Origin: Trileptium ribeirensis
Lineage: Eukaryota; Nematoda; Enoplea; Enoplida; Thoracostomopsidae
Reading direction: 5' to 3'
DNA: 64,000 nucleotides
NCBI GenBank assembly: GCA_030248225.1
Contig: JASANE010020347.1
Coordinates: 1 to 64,000 of the forward strand
Below the pieces are notes generated by a model. The model worked only from the letters and a program-made list of their open reading frames with translations. It was not told the DNA's origin and searched no databases. Below, piece after piece: positions 10,501 to 23,016 of the stretch (within the stretch, counting starts at the first letter, position 1; each line of letters begins with the position of its first letter). Position numbers and translations under genes: made by a program.

Positions 10501-13500
10501 TTGTAGTTTAGCTTCACAATTGTTTTACTTTCTCGTGCTTTGGTTTTCTGTTTGGAATGGGATTCGACGACTGGAGGACCCGTGTGGACATCTTCCGTCC
10601 CACGGAAGGGGACTAGCAGTTGCTGTCCCGGATCGAACTTTGTAAGTCAGGATGTGAACCGAGAATGAGGGGGTTTATTTTCCCCGACTATGGCTGTAAC
10701 AGACTGTTCACCGAAAATCAGTTGTTCGTAGCATTAGTTGACATACCATAGGTTGACATTGCGTCCGTCAGTGGATGCCCCGTTTTACACGCCTACTTGT
10801 CGTACATTTATAAGTCTCTCGACAAAACCTCCTAGTCGAGTTCCGTTTTGGACATCTTAGGCGATCGCACGGAAGGTATTAGGTTGTGGGTACCAAAGTC
10901 GAAGCAGTTCTGATTCCCCGTGGTCTTAGGTAAGACAAAACAAACCGGACGCTTCTGGTCCGCGCTTTACATGGTTTGCAGCTCTTGAGGTAGGATCATC
11001 GAATTTAGTTGAGCCGACCACGGTAAAATTTTCCAACGCCTAGAAGTTGAATCGAGAGGGACTCGTTTTACTTTTATGCTCACGGTTTTCAAATTTACAG
11101 CTTAGTGGATTGTTCAACGCTCATGCCGTGTTTGGGCTTGGACAGAAATGCAGATTAGGGATGGAGGACTAGCCTCCGTCGGGTTTTAGCAAACCCTTAA
11201 AACTTCGTTTTGTTCCTCTGAGCTAGGAAAATTTGGGCACTCAAAAGACTAAACAAATTCTAGGGACGTTAACTTGAGCCTAAGGTGTTTGCTGCTCTCA
11301 CGAAATGTTGTCTCGAAATCATCTTTACTCAGTTGCTTGGATCTGATTTTAGAGCACATAGACGACGCATTCGGCAGGCATCTCATTTGTGCACCCATCT
11401 TGTTAGGACGACTGACCGGAAAATTTTTATCTGTCCCCTTGCCCCCGTGTGATGAAAATGAGCTGGAGGAGCTAACCCCCAGCTGAGAAAAATCCGCCGA
11501 CTTCGATCTGTGACGATAGTGCATCGTTTTGTGGTGATACAGCAGTTCCGACTCCAAATAACTATGTGACGAAAACAGCTAAATTCACCAGTGTTCACCA
11601 TTACACTGCGCAATGGTCTTCCCTCGAGACCACCGTCTAGAAGAACTAGAATTGAGTGTTACCCCTGAGCCGTCACTAGGAACCGCCTTCCTTCGCGGGA
11701 GAAGCACATCGTGTCCCCGCCTTCAAACAAAATTTTAGGACTTTCTAAAAAATTTAGGAAAACTTACCTACTCGCCTGGGCCATTTCGGCCCCAAATCGG
11801 GCGAGTGCAAAACCCCTTTTTCTTTTTGGAGCGAGTCGATCGCTGAGTTTAACTTTTCTTTGATTTTTACTCGGTTTGCCCGTTAGGCTATGTACTATGT
11901 ATGCCCAGTTTCACTTTTCTCTCGTTTCATTGCCAGCTAGTTCTATTTTCCCGTATCGTGAGTTGAACCTGCACGGAGAATTTAAGTCCGCTGCAGTTTT
12001 ACATGTCTTAACCATTCAGCCATAGGAACATACCGACTTTTACTATTGTGTCGGTGATAACTCAACTGCAATACAGCGCAGTTGAGGCACTGCATTATTG
12101 CAGTACATACAAAAAAGGGCATCGTTAGAGAGAGGCAAAAGACAAACGACCAAAGAAAGAAACCAAAGACACAAAAGTGTCCCGGGCCGATCGCTCATGG
12201 CCCGATGGGTCCAAACGGCCCCAATAGGTAGGGAACGAGGCTGATTTAGCCTGCAGTTAGGTGCGTTCTGTCTAGAGGAACTCGCCTCACCACCCCAAAC
12301 CTTCGAAGAGAAATCAATCGGTTGGATGACCAGTTCGCAAGTCGCCCATAAGGACGCGTCATGCCACGCACTACCCCGACCGCGTCCCGTCGGCCTAAAT
12401 TAAGGAAACTTTTCCCTTTTTTTTCTCCTTCCTTTGCCCCCCCCCAGATTTCGTCGTTCGGTCAGTCGTACTGATAGGTGGATAAGGTCGTTAAATACAG
12501 TAGGGTGAAAGAGTTTATAGGCACTAATGCAAGAGTACTCTGAGGATAGGCAATCAGACGCCACTTGTCAGATTCTGTAGTCAGTATCGTTTTGAGCAGC
12601 GCTCCAACCAAACTGTAGAGCTCGCGTAGTCAGCCCCAAACTTCGTTTTCCCTCCGCCCCGCTTAAGTAGTCGTCGCCCAGAGCGACCTGTATTACGGAG
12701 CGATTTCCGAGGCACTCTAGGGCCCCTGCTTCAGGCGTCTCCTAGCTGAGGCATCGCTAGTATCGAAACGCAGCAGGGATAACCGCCCCTAGTCCGCGAA
12801 CTGGCGGATATCGACACGCTCCGGTCCTGTTCATCGAGTTTTTCCCCTCGCCCTGTGCCCCGAGTCGTCTGACATCGAAGTGATCACTGCGAGCTATTGC
12901 TGAGCTCCTCGATTTGATTCACGTGGTCCGCTATTATACTTGTTCGGTATCTCTCGTTTTGTCACTGAACGTTGCATATGTCAATAAAGTTTGTATTGTG
13001 AGCTCCGCGTTCGGGTCTACTTCATACTGAGACGCTAAGGATTTTCTGGTTTTGTCCGCATGGACGAGCAGGCACTGCTCGCCATGGCTTGTGTGCGAGA
13101 ATGCCGCAAGCACTGGCGTGCATGGCCTTCTGACCTATCTGTTTTCGTTTTACTGGATCTAGGCAATCAAACAATTGGAATATGTTACTAAAATCTAACC
13201 CGTTCATGGCACTAACTCAAAATTTGTTAGGAATGTTCTCGATCTGAATGAACTAAAACTTTCTCTGGTCAAAGCACCAGCACGCTACCATGGAATTTAT
13301 TACGGAAGCAGGCCACGCCGTCGATAATCCGACAATAAACACTCAGGTCTCGTCGGAACCCTGTGGGGGCCACATAGGTCAATGCTCTAACCCGGAGCGT
13401 ACCGCGATTTTAACTAGGTAAATCGTCTTGAGCTTCAAATTTCTAGGGACTTTTTCACATTCTATTTCAAAACTCACTACGCCAAAATAGAACTCAACAA

Positions 13501-13811
13501 CTTCCGATGAGTCTAAGATAGGGAATAGCGGCTAGGCTCCATGACCTGCGAGCAGGTGTCGGTGCTAGCCTCCCTGGGGGACCTCAGAAATCATACCCGA
13601 CACTAGACACGTGCGCAACCTTTCGGGCGGGGTCCGAACACACCCGGTGAAGCGCGCCTGCGGCCTGCTAAGCTGCGTAGCTTCTTGGGTCTGACCAAGA
13701 ATAGGATTAAAATTTAGTATTTACGGTCCGCCCTTGAGGTTACGATAGCCAGGGTCGTATGGGCATGGTGTTAGGAAGTTGCGCCATGCAGCTGCGTCAC
13801 CGGTTATTACA
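7522..13811 (+). mobile_element. Large non-coding repeat, TTAT-flanked (copy A)
   Basis: This 6.29 kb unit starts TGTAACAGGCCCG and ends TTATTACA. TTAT lies immediately outside both ends (7518-7521 and 13812-13815), consistent with a 4 bp target duplication. It is GC-richer than its surroundings. It contains a GTAAC..GTTAC head hairpin, about three degenerate 170 bp repeats around 8545-8960, a pyrimidine tract at 9115-9215, an AT run at 9320-9420 and an AATAAA at about 12982. No convincing protein is encoded; the longest open frames are not shared with the other copies. The TG..CA ends suit either a very long solo LTR or a non-coding LTR derivative; a DNA transposon is not excluded. Confidence 0.7.
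12061..12104 (+). other. Two adjacent perfect stem-loops
   Basis: CTCAACTGC (12061-12069) pairs with GCAGTTGAG (12078-12086) across an 8-base loop. Directly after it, ACTGCA (12089-12094) pairs with TGCAGT (12099-12104) across four bases. Both lie inside copy A of the large repeat. The role is unknown. Confidence 0.6.
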
Positions 13812-13815
13812 TTAT

Positions 13816-16573
13816 TACATGCGCGTAACCAAAAGTTGAAAAGTGGGAAACAAACAAGAATATAAGGTTACCACGAATGGAAAAGTGGAGGATCGAATTG
13901 AAGCAAGTATAATTGATAATAGAAAAGCGATAACAAAACGGGAATGAGAAGATTTAAACGGACCCTCTGTTTAAAAACAGCAGATCCGGACACCTAACTT
14001 GCGCCGGTGGTTACCCCACTGGCTTATGCTAAATAGAAGCACAAATAAAATTGTATTTGTGTTAGACCAGCATCAAACTATATCTGCAACAACAATAGAA
14101 CAGTTACATTCAATACACAGACAAATGTTGCGTAGTTTACTGCCGGCCATCTCAATTACGACTGTTGGCAAAAGAAAGAAACATAATACACTTCGGAGGA
14201 CCAGGAGCTTGCAGGCGATTAGTAAATGTTGCGTTAGTGGCGGGACAATTGAGGTTTTAAATTTGGAGTTTATGGATTAAAATAATGATCAGGGGCGCAC
14301 ACCCGAATGGACAAATATCCTTATTTTGACATTTTGGTTCCAACTGCACAGGTTGTAGGAACATTTAGACTCTAGTAGGAAAAACATTGAAATTTACATA
14401 ATTTTAGATATTGCGTCTGAATATTCCAAAACGTTTCAGCGCTTCGCTTCAAATAACACACGCAGTTTTGTGGCACGCTTTTTAAAATTCCGGGTGCACC
14501 ACTGCCAACAGCCACGTTATTTGCATAATATATTTACAGTCGTTTACACGAAATAACCTATAATTTGCTGTGTAAAGAATATTCTATCGCGATAATAATA
14601 TAACGGTACAGGGCGTAGACTGCTCTCATATGTTCAGTTCAAACTGAAAATAAATATTTTAAAACTCTTGAAATATTCTTGCTTTCTTTTTTTGCCTTTT
14701 TCGTTAATCTGTACATTCGACCAATACACAATTATTGTGATTGGTGTTTTTACCAAATCAAAAATGAATTAAATCTTTCAAGACTACATATAAACGTTTA
14801 GATTAGCCAAAAAGGCAAGAAAATTAAGAGAAATTTCCTGATATTGGACATTTTCAGTCCAAAATCATTCTGACGGGTTTGCTAAAGACATATAGAATGT
14901 AACATTTATCTCAATCTTAATAATTTCGAGCGGCCATAACCTCACTACAGCCACTCACCAATTAACTATCTAATGACAAAATGTTAGACAGCTGATACAT
15001 AGTTAAGTGTGATGTGAAGCCTAATGCATCCCTAAGCCTTTCTCTTGGGTACACGTGGAGTTCCCCGCGCAAAACTATTCTAAATAGTTTTCTTTCTAAC
15101 AAAATAAAGTGAGTCCAGTTTAGATGCGAACGCTTCGGTTTATCAATACAGCTTGCGATCTCCAAACCGCTGTCCGCGTTCAAACCACAATTTTATCTTA
15201 TGTAGAAACACTAGATTTGCGGTATAACTACACGTTGGCGCTGACCTATTCACAATTCTGCGATTTGGCAACGCAACTGATTCCCCGCTTACAATTGAAA
15301 ATGCGATTTCAGTCACGTTTTTATCGCATACTTTAGTACATCATAGACAGCACATTGCTATGCGATTTAGCATATCATATGATGACCACGAACAAAGGTG
15401 CAACATCGGCGAATGCAAATGTGCGCAAACGCAAATTACGTTTGTACATCACGGAGTCCATGTTCTTTGTTTGTTAAATATAAATACAGAAAGTAGAGTT
15501 ACTATATAAATACAGAAAGTAGAGTTCCTACAGTAAATTTTGGCCACATTCAGTTCGCGATTTTGAAAAAGGAACCATCATGGCGTACGCACCTAAAGTG
15601 CCTCGCAAGTAATGAACTCACTACACGATTGCTTGAATGAATGAGGTTAATAATATGATAATGGATTGCTGTTATCTTGGAACACCTCGACCTCATAAAT
15701 TTTTTGCGCCTTAGGGTTTTATGTTGAAAACTGAATTTTTATCTTGTAACTTTTTTATCTCTAAAGCTATTGATGTGGTTATATTACTAAAGTTCTAGTT
15801 TAACGTCTAGTTTCACCAAAATTACCGATTGCTTTGCTAATTGTGTAAAGCTGCTTCGCTGTGTTTCTCTCTGACCTAGTTTAAGTTAGACTTACGACTC
15901 CTTATTGTATAGCTGCCACAGTCTGGAATACAAAATCCCACAGTCGTAATTACGCATGCAGGTGGTTAGTCTCCGACAGGAAAGCTCAAAAACAAAACCG
16001 AAATGAACGTGTTCTACTGTTCTTTGCAAATTTTTGGTTTGAACCAAACATTGTTCTGGACTTCCTCTTTCAGTAAACCTCCTAAAACTGGTTTTAAAGT
16101 CTGTCCGAGCAAAAAATAACACGTCTGCTGTATCCCGAACTAGTGCACCTTTATCGTGTTGAACAACTAACATAAACGTTCTTAGATCTACAGCAGAAAA
16201 TTCATGTGGTGACTGCTTTTCTGCTTAAAATTCGTGTTCTTATCATTGGTCTGTCTTGACTGGGGCGTTGACTCTTCATAGTAGTTCCTTTGGGTATCAT
16301 GTGCACGTAAGCACATTGTACCGTTTGCCGGTAATATCCTAATTTCAAATACTAAATTCAAATACTAAATTGATTAAGATTACGAGCCCGAATGTACGTG
16401 CTTATATTTTAAATTTACATTAGACATGCTATACACTTCTTCAACTCCGCATTTTAATAATGTTGAAGCGGAGGTTAAAATCAATGAGGAGTAAAGCCGC
16501 AACGATATTGTGAATGATACCAGTTGTAGTCGCAAGCTATGTTATAAGTGCACAGACTTAATTAGCCGTTTTA
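13816..16573. other. Gene-poor stretch
   Basis: I find no supported gene. A minus-strand frame at 14962-15183 is fairly open and has mixed codons, but its flanks lack clear splice sites or a match I recognise. A 33 bp tandem duplication (ATATAAATACAGAAAGTAGAG units) lies at about 15478-15530 and a shorter one at about 16345-16370. Confidence 0.45.
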
Positions 16574-17334
16574 TATAGGTGATAAATTCGGCTCGAGACT
16601 CGGCAAGGCTCGACCCTGCTCGAACCCGAGCCGAGCCGGCATCAATTTCTTTCGAGCCTATCCGGGCCTAAACATTCAATCTCCGGGCTGAGCCGAGCAG
16701 ACCATGTCTCGAGCCGACCACCGCCAAAAAGTTGGAGCCGTATCGGCCCTACTCGGCTCGGCTCGTAGACAACACGATATACATTTGAATAATTTTTAGC
16801 CGTACAGCACCCGCACGGAAGAACACCGTTGCTGCGAAAAAACCAAGTCTATCCATCCATCCATCAGTGACTTACATCAAACATTTCTTTCAATAATTTC
16901 CTTTCATTTTAGCAAAACGAATCATTTTATTCATGATATAGTCGCCTGCGACGTAATGCGTTGCATTCGTAGTCGGCCATAGTGTTCTTAGCCATTCTAT
17001 AAGATTAGCTTCCACTGATCGTAATGTGCTGTGCAATTTACTGCAAAGGTTAATAGCCTAAAGGGAGCGAACTCGGTAGAAACATATGTTAGATTACATA
17101 CATTTGTTTATGCATTGGTACAACCACATCCGCCAAATCTAATTTTCATCCACGAGCGTTTCTAACCGAGCCGAGCCGAGCCGAGACAAGCTGGTAGCGA
17201 GCCAAGCCGAAAGTTGAATGTTTCGAGCCGAGCCTAACCAGCTTCTGATTAAATCGGCTCGAGCCGAGCCGAAATCAATTTGAGTCCAGCAGCGCCGAGC
17301 CGAGCCTGAAAAATTTGGCTCGTTCTCACCTTTA
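16574..17334. mobile_element. Non-autonomous hAT-like element rich in GAGCCGAGCC
   Basis: The ends are inverted: TATAGGTGA on the left and TCACCTTTA on the right, followed inward by CGGCTCG / TGGCTCG blocks. The 8 bp just outside match at seven positions (CCGTTTTA at 16566-16573, CTGTTTTA at 17335-17342), the target-duplication length of hAT transposons. The interior carries many GAGCCGAGCC-type repeats at both ends and an AT-rich middle (16780-17150). There is no transposase, so it must have been moved by an element elsewhere. Confidence 0.8.
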
Positions 17335-17342
17335 CTGTTTTA

Positions 17343-18585
17343 TTGTGAAAGTAAGAATAATATTGAAACAAAAACAAAATAACATGTTTTATGATTATAG
17401 CGTCGAACCCTGCCAGACTTAGATACAGATTTGTATACGTAATTTGCACTTTCCAGTTATCTAAATTTGAGTTGTTACTTTGGCTAGCGTGAACTAATCA
17501 AATTACTCTCGGGTACCGCGGAACCGGGAAGCCAATTGGGTGCCCGGACCACTAAGCCTGGCCTGGTGACGGAGTACTCGAGTAGGGATTTAATATACAA
17601 TCTGAATCCCATGCCTAGCATATACACCATATTAATCATTTATATTAATTTATACAAACTGGGTGCTTCTCTGCACCAACTGATTTTTCTTGCGATGTGT
17701 CCTACGCTTGACAATTTTTAGTTTAATTATTATTGCACGCTGATTGATATTAGTGAAAGGATTACGCAGTGTTATTGAGGTTAGTTATATTGAGTTGAGC
17801 AATTTCAGAAGCATTACCGATTTGTAAGAACAAACATACCCTTTACTGCTGCTTCTTCAAATTAAAGATGTGAGCGGCCGGAATGTGATAGCATCTTCAG
17901 TTTGCATGCCATAAAACGGGTGACCACTGGTTTGCGCATTCTCGGAAAATTTAGGAAACTGCCTGGTTTAATGTTCTTCGTAGGCTTTTCTTTCGGCGTT
18001 TGAACCACTGGTTAATGCATAAAATGACAATATTTCTCTATAATCTTTTTCCGCAGCTAAATGTTTGGTGAATAAATGAACATTAGCAATGCTTAGCGCA
18101 ATTATTCACTGGCCTAGCGACTTGATTTGAACAAGCGGCATTTTGACAATTTTCCTAATCCTCCGTTTAAAACTTACACTTTTATCATTACGTAAGCCGT
18201 AGAACAATTCAGGACCCATGTTTTTGCCTTATAGAAAATTTTTAGCGAATGGAAAAACCACTGCTTAAGAATATTGGTATATTAAATTGTTGATATAAAA
18301 ATTACAAATATCTTGCTACTTAATGCTTTTCATGCATAATTATTTGGAATCAAACTTTTCAGCTGATGGTCGTTATTTATTGATCTAAGATTTTTTGGTA
18401 ATGGCTGCAAATGTTTAGGGCCTACTTTTATTTGTCTTAAACGTATAAATTATCCATTCGTCTAGACCACATTAATAGAAACCAACGTGATAGCTAAATT
18501 TTTTTATTTATCTTTCCATGTTAGCGCTTCATCTGATTATATGTTTACAAATCATGATTCGATGTATTTGCTAGAGAAAAATTTA
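17343..18585. other. Gene-poor AT-rich stretch
   Basis: Nothing here supports a gene or recognisable repeat. Frames are short and frequently stopped. Confidence 0.45.
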
Positions 18586-18594
18586 ATCAAAATG

Positions 18595-18690
18595 CAAAAC
18601 AGGCACCGACCTGGAATTGAACACTTGGCCTCTGGATTGGTAGGACACGCGGTGAATAGGTTGCGCAGCGTGGTCAATTAGGTGTCCAGC
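18595..18690 (-). repeat. tRNA-like SINE head or tRNA remnant
   Basis: Read on the minus strand, the stretch has TGACCACGCTGCGCAACC near a D-arm-like start, then GTCCTACCAATCCAGAGG, then GTGTTCAATTCCAGG, which resembles the RNA polymerase III B box and T-arm. It does not fold into an obviously complete tRNA by eye. A similar arrangement is seen on the plus strand near 59938-59995. It is most likely a tRNA-derived SINE fragment. Confidence 0.4.
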
Positions 18691-18974
18691 ATTTCATTGC
18701 TGGTGGTTTAATGTATGGTGCGCGTATTCCAGTGAGGTTTGAAATTTTGCAAGTATCCAAACCCTAATAAATTGAAGCAGGCAGAACATAACTAACAAGC
18801 GTAAACCACACAAACTTTATAATAACAAGGGCACAGTCGGCTCTGCTACGGTGCTACGTACTTGAATTAAACAAATACAGACCGCAAAACATTTTACATT
18901 TCCAGAAAGACTATTTGCATCACAGTTCTTGTCGCATTACAAATGTCTTTCCACTATGTTTTCCCTTGAAAATC

Positions 18975-19175
18975 ATAATCATACAAGCACGAGGTCTGAG
19001 ATCCCACGGGGTAGCCGTGTCCTCGGGGGAGGGGGAGTCGGCACCGCCTATGGGTTGTGCTCGGCCTCCAGGGCGGGGCGGTCGGGTGACCAATGGGGGA
19101 CCGGCGCTGGACGACGAGGAAGGGTCCATCGGGCCTGGAAATAATCCTCCTATTTATATGTATGACCATAACAAT
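18975..19175. repeat. GC-rich short dispersed element
   Basis: A roughly 150 bp GC-rich core in AT-rich DNA. The left edge reads AATCATACAAGCACGAGG; the right edge, on the minus strand, reads GGTCATACATATAAATAGG. The edges therefore share a TCATACA-type inverted end with the islands at 45825-46005 and 54940-55140. Frames are open in several registers only because of composition. Confidence 0.5.
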
Positions 19176-19179
19176 TGCT

Positions 19180-20696
19180 GACTCACTTCTAAAGTTTACT
19201 CAAGAGCCACATGAGAGCAGAGGAATATTTGTTACCATAAGCTAGGGCAAACCCAGCAGATATAAGAATATAATATTATGTGCAATAATCCAAGTTGTAT
19301 ATATTTGATATTACATATATATTTATAATATAAATTTATATGGATAGTATAAAGAAAGATAATTGCTATAATTTCTTCATACATTGTGAATACATGTTAT
19401 AATTGTATATATAAAATTCGTATTTTTAGCTTTGGGTTTATCCTAGGTAATACAAAACATTAGTTCAGCAAAACTAGGTGTGATCATTCTAGTTCCTGAA
19501 CTCAAAGATGGAAATATCCAAATGTAGTTCCACGTTGTAGCCATGCGAACCGTCAACTAGGAATCATTAACATATTGCGACAGATATATACTACTCCGAG
19601 CAAGACAGGCCATAAAACGTGCTAAATTATAAACTAATAATAACAAAGTTTTGCTCTACATATAGATTATCCTGTTGCTATGTTGCCGGTTATCCTGTTT
19701 TAAGGTTACTACGCTAAACCAAAGTTTTGTTACATCAACGGTTAGAGCTCGGGAACGGACAGTCGGGTATATGTGATTTTGTTACTATTGATTGCAGTTA
19801 ACCATTCGCACATAGTGGTGGAGGCATTTCTTTGTATGCATCTCTTTCCAAGAGCAGGGATAAAACAAATCTAGTTTTAAACCAAAATCACTTCGAATAT
19901 TGTTGTTTGCGCCTATAGCAGCGTAACCGGCAAAGTGACATTCCAAAAAATTTCACAGTACATGGGGCCTGCGGTACTGCAACTGCCGGCCTAACATCTA
20001 TCTGATAACCTTTTTAACAAGTGAATAGAATACAAAAACTACCAATATTGCGTCAAAATCGCGTAGGTATTGCTGTAGTTATGGCTTTAGAATGACGGAT
20101 GGTGTTTGGTTTAAATTTCGACAGTGGGTGTACATATAAGCTACATATATATTCGATATTTTCCTAGCCTTGACCAAACTACGGCATCGATTGCTAAAAG
20201 TAATAATATCGACCAAGATTTGCGTATGTTTCTTTGCCATGATATATGGTTTTGGAATTGTTGGTTCTATTAAAGGGCATGAGTTTACCATGTATCTCGA
20301 TCTTTGATAACCGGATACAGCTGAATTCGCCCAATATATATGTATAGCTATGAAATATGAGGCTGTATATTTTCCGCATCAAAACGCGCAAATGTTACTG
20401 CTATCGTCTGTAACATTTCAAAACCTGTATTTAGAATCTCACAGGCTCGATACAAGTCTTGTGATGTTGCTCAAAGTTCATCTATGAATAAATTCATACC
20501 TACTAGTTGAGTTTAGTACTTATCCATTTTGTTTGACCTAAATATTAGTCATGGGTTGATCAGGTTAGCGAATAGTTATAAGCAATGATGATTAACCCCA
20601 CGGTCCTAGCGTAGCATCTAGCTCTGCTTAACTTAATTGCTCTAGAATACACAAAAATATATGTTTTTGTTACCACGCTTTGTTATCTTTTTATAG
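19180..20696 (+). other. AT-rich non-coding stretch, probably intron
   Basis: No coding signal is seen. Long AT runs lie near 19290-19410. The stretch ends in a pyrimidine-rich tract and TTTTTATAG at 20688-20696, a good 3' splice site for the exon that follows, so at least its right part is likely intron. Confidence 0.5.
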
Positions 20697-20969
20697 AATT
20701 CAGGACGAACCCGTGGCTACTTAGACATAGCTCAAGATGATGATCCAGAAACAGTGCAGCTGAAACCGGTAAGACATAGCAGCTCATCCGATTCCGAAAC
20801 GCTCGAATGGAACCCTTTTGATGGTCGACATGTCGAAAAACAGAAACCCGTTAGCGTGCTTATGAAGCGATTTGAAAGAAATTCTAGAAAATTGGACGTG
20901 AAGCGAAGCCAAGGTACACCACCACCGCGGAAGATAACAAAAGGATACAAAACACCTACCAGCAAGTGA
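20697..20969 (+). CDS. Terminal exon of an unrecognised protein
   Basis: Ninety codons run from a pyrimidine tract plus AG (20695-20696) to a TGA at 20967-20969. The first codon after the splice site is in phase, and the frame then stays open with balanced codon use. The peptide is hydrophilic. An acidic stretch (DIAQDDDPE) is followed by a serine-rich run (HSSSSDSE), a motif WNPFDGRH, and a basic tail with RKLDVKR and TPPPRKITKGYKTP, as in a flexible phosphorylatable C-terminus. I do not recognise the family. A methionine at 20754 is unlikely to be the true start, because the frame is open and the splice site good upstream. An ATTAAA at 21389 could serve polyadenylation. Upstream exons were not found. 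Confidence 0.6.
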   Translation, partial: NSGRTRGYLDIAQDDDPETVQLKPVRHSSSSDSETLEWNPFDGRHVEKQKPVSVLMKRFERNSRKLDVKRSQGTPPPRKITKGYKTPTSK

Positions 20970-23016
20970 CTTTAGTGCTGCAATGCTTCAACACATCGCT
21001 TTCGAAATTATTGCTTATAATCCACATGAATACATTTCAAACAATCTCTTTTACTATGATTGTGTTTATTTCATAACATTCCTATGGCAAAGATACTACG
21101 GATTATCATTTCAGTGCTACGGATTATCATTTCAAGAGGAATGGCGGCTCTATGACGTTGATAAATGTTTGGTATAACCACTTGTTCAGCTGTCAAATTG
21201 TGTTCACCTTTTATTTGACTGCACCTAATATGTTTAAAATGTATTACACGTTACAGTGCACTCATGATAAACTAGTGCTATTGTAACAATCAGCTGAAGC
21301 CTTGTATAGAAATACAGTCTAGGAATGAAACAGAATGTCGTCAACGTACTGGGCACATGTCAAACCACTGTATTTACAGTGTTATATAATTAAAAATAGC
21401 AAAAGCAAGTATGATAAACTTCATATAATCATACCGTGTGCATGGACATCGATATCGAAAAAACTTTAATCTCAGATATCTTCTTGCGATGGATGAAAGT
21501 GGCTATAGAATAACCATTGGTGCCATATAATTTGATAAAGATTTAGTTTGGAGTTCTTTTATCTGCTGGAGTAATCGACATATATGTTACGGACTATCAT
21601 ATTGCATACTGTGATAACATAGGGCCCTTCTGAAGACAACTATATTGTCTCAAGCACAACTACCTTTCTGGCTGTGCTTTGGAAGACAGCATGTTGCCGC
21701 TGTCTCCACAGAAGTCTCTGCATATACATGGCATAAAAACAGTTTCGTGGTTATCGCAAAGCGCTATGATTTCGCGTTTGAAAAAAGTATTTTAAATTAA
21801 AACAATTTATCATTGAAGGTTTTACTGTGTGATGCAGCGAAAGCTTGCTATGAAGTTTCATGGATTGATCGGCTAATTCCTTAGAAACACAATATGGTCG
21901 GTTTCCTGGGATACTGGAAATGACGTTATCCAACACATTACTGCTACATACGTTTATTTCAGCAACATCGACTATAAACTATTCTTCGCGAGTGATATTT
22001 AATAGTCACCGTCATGGCGCCAGTATCGAGCGTTGTTTTAGATTTCTCAGACATTATGAAACTGAAATATCATATAGTACTTCGCTATATATGTATATTT
22101 CGCTATAAAGAATTTTTTGCTCTAACCGTTGGCTAATCAATAAGAATCAAGACTTCATGATAAGCACTAAACAATTGTATGACACTCTTCGCCATCACGC
22201 ATCTATTTTGACGTTGCCCGTTTACCCTTGGGAGGGGGTTAGGGTATTGTGACAATTTCACTTTGTGATCCATATTTTCGAATTACGTTGTTTTGGGAAT
22301 ATACGCACATTGAATTTGCAATACTGTGAAACGATGTGATGAAGCTGGTGTTTTTGACAAATCACAAATATTCGGTACTGAATTGGTGGTTTGTTGACGT
22401 GGTTAGATCTAAATCGGGTAACTGACCGTTCGAATTTTCGACGCTTGCTTATTGTACTAGCAACTCTTCAAATACTTTCTAGCTATGTCGTAATCTTTTG
22501 TTATTCCTATAAATTACGGGTGTTTACTAAGTGTATTGCTTGTCATGAAGCAACTTCTTTTTGACATGGGTCAGCCGTATTATTAGAAGTAAATCCAGAA
22601 CCCGGCCAATTGCAGCAACATGAGTAAAAATTTGCTCTCAAGTTTTTTGAGGTAATTATATCCCCTTCATATCTGCGGTTCAAGGCCACTTTTCATTTTT
22701 AAAATAACCTCCTAAAATGAGAGTAATAAGGCAAAGCACCCTGAATGTGCAAAGGGTAAGGGAAAAATGAATCGCATTATGCTCCATGGAGATGGCGATA
22801 GACAGCAGTGTTTTCTAAATTTTATCATGAACTCCTGGTAAAATATATCCAGCATTGCAGTTGTTTTATTCGCTTTTCCGGTATGTACCCAGTTCGAAAT
22901 TAGTATCTAATACCGAAGTTTATTTCGGCTATTTAGTACCCGTGCGGCCGTGTTCACTGCCACCTTTTATTCAGGTGTTAGTGGCAATATAATCGTAACA
23001 AAAGTCAAAGCAGTTG
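20970..23016. other. 3' untranslated region and gene-poor stretch
   Basis: The first part probably holds the 3' untranslated region of the exon at 20697-20969. A 20 bp tandem duplication (CTACGGATTATCATTTCA) is present at 21097-21135. I see no further gene or clear transposon. Confidence 0.4.
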
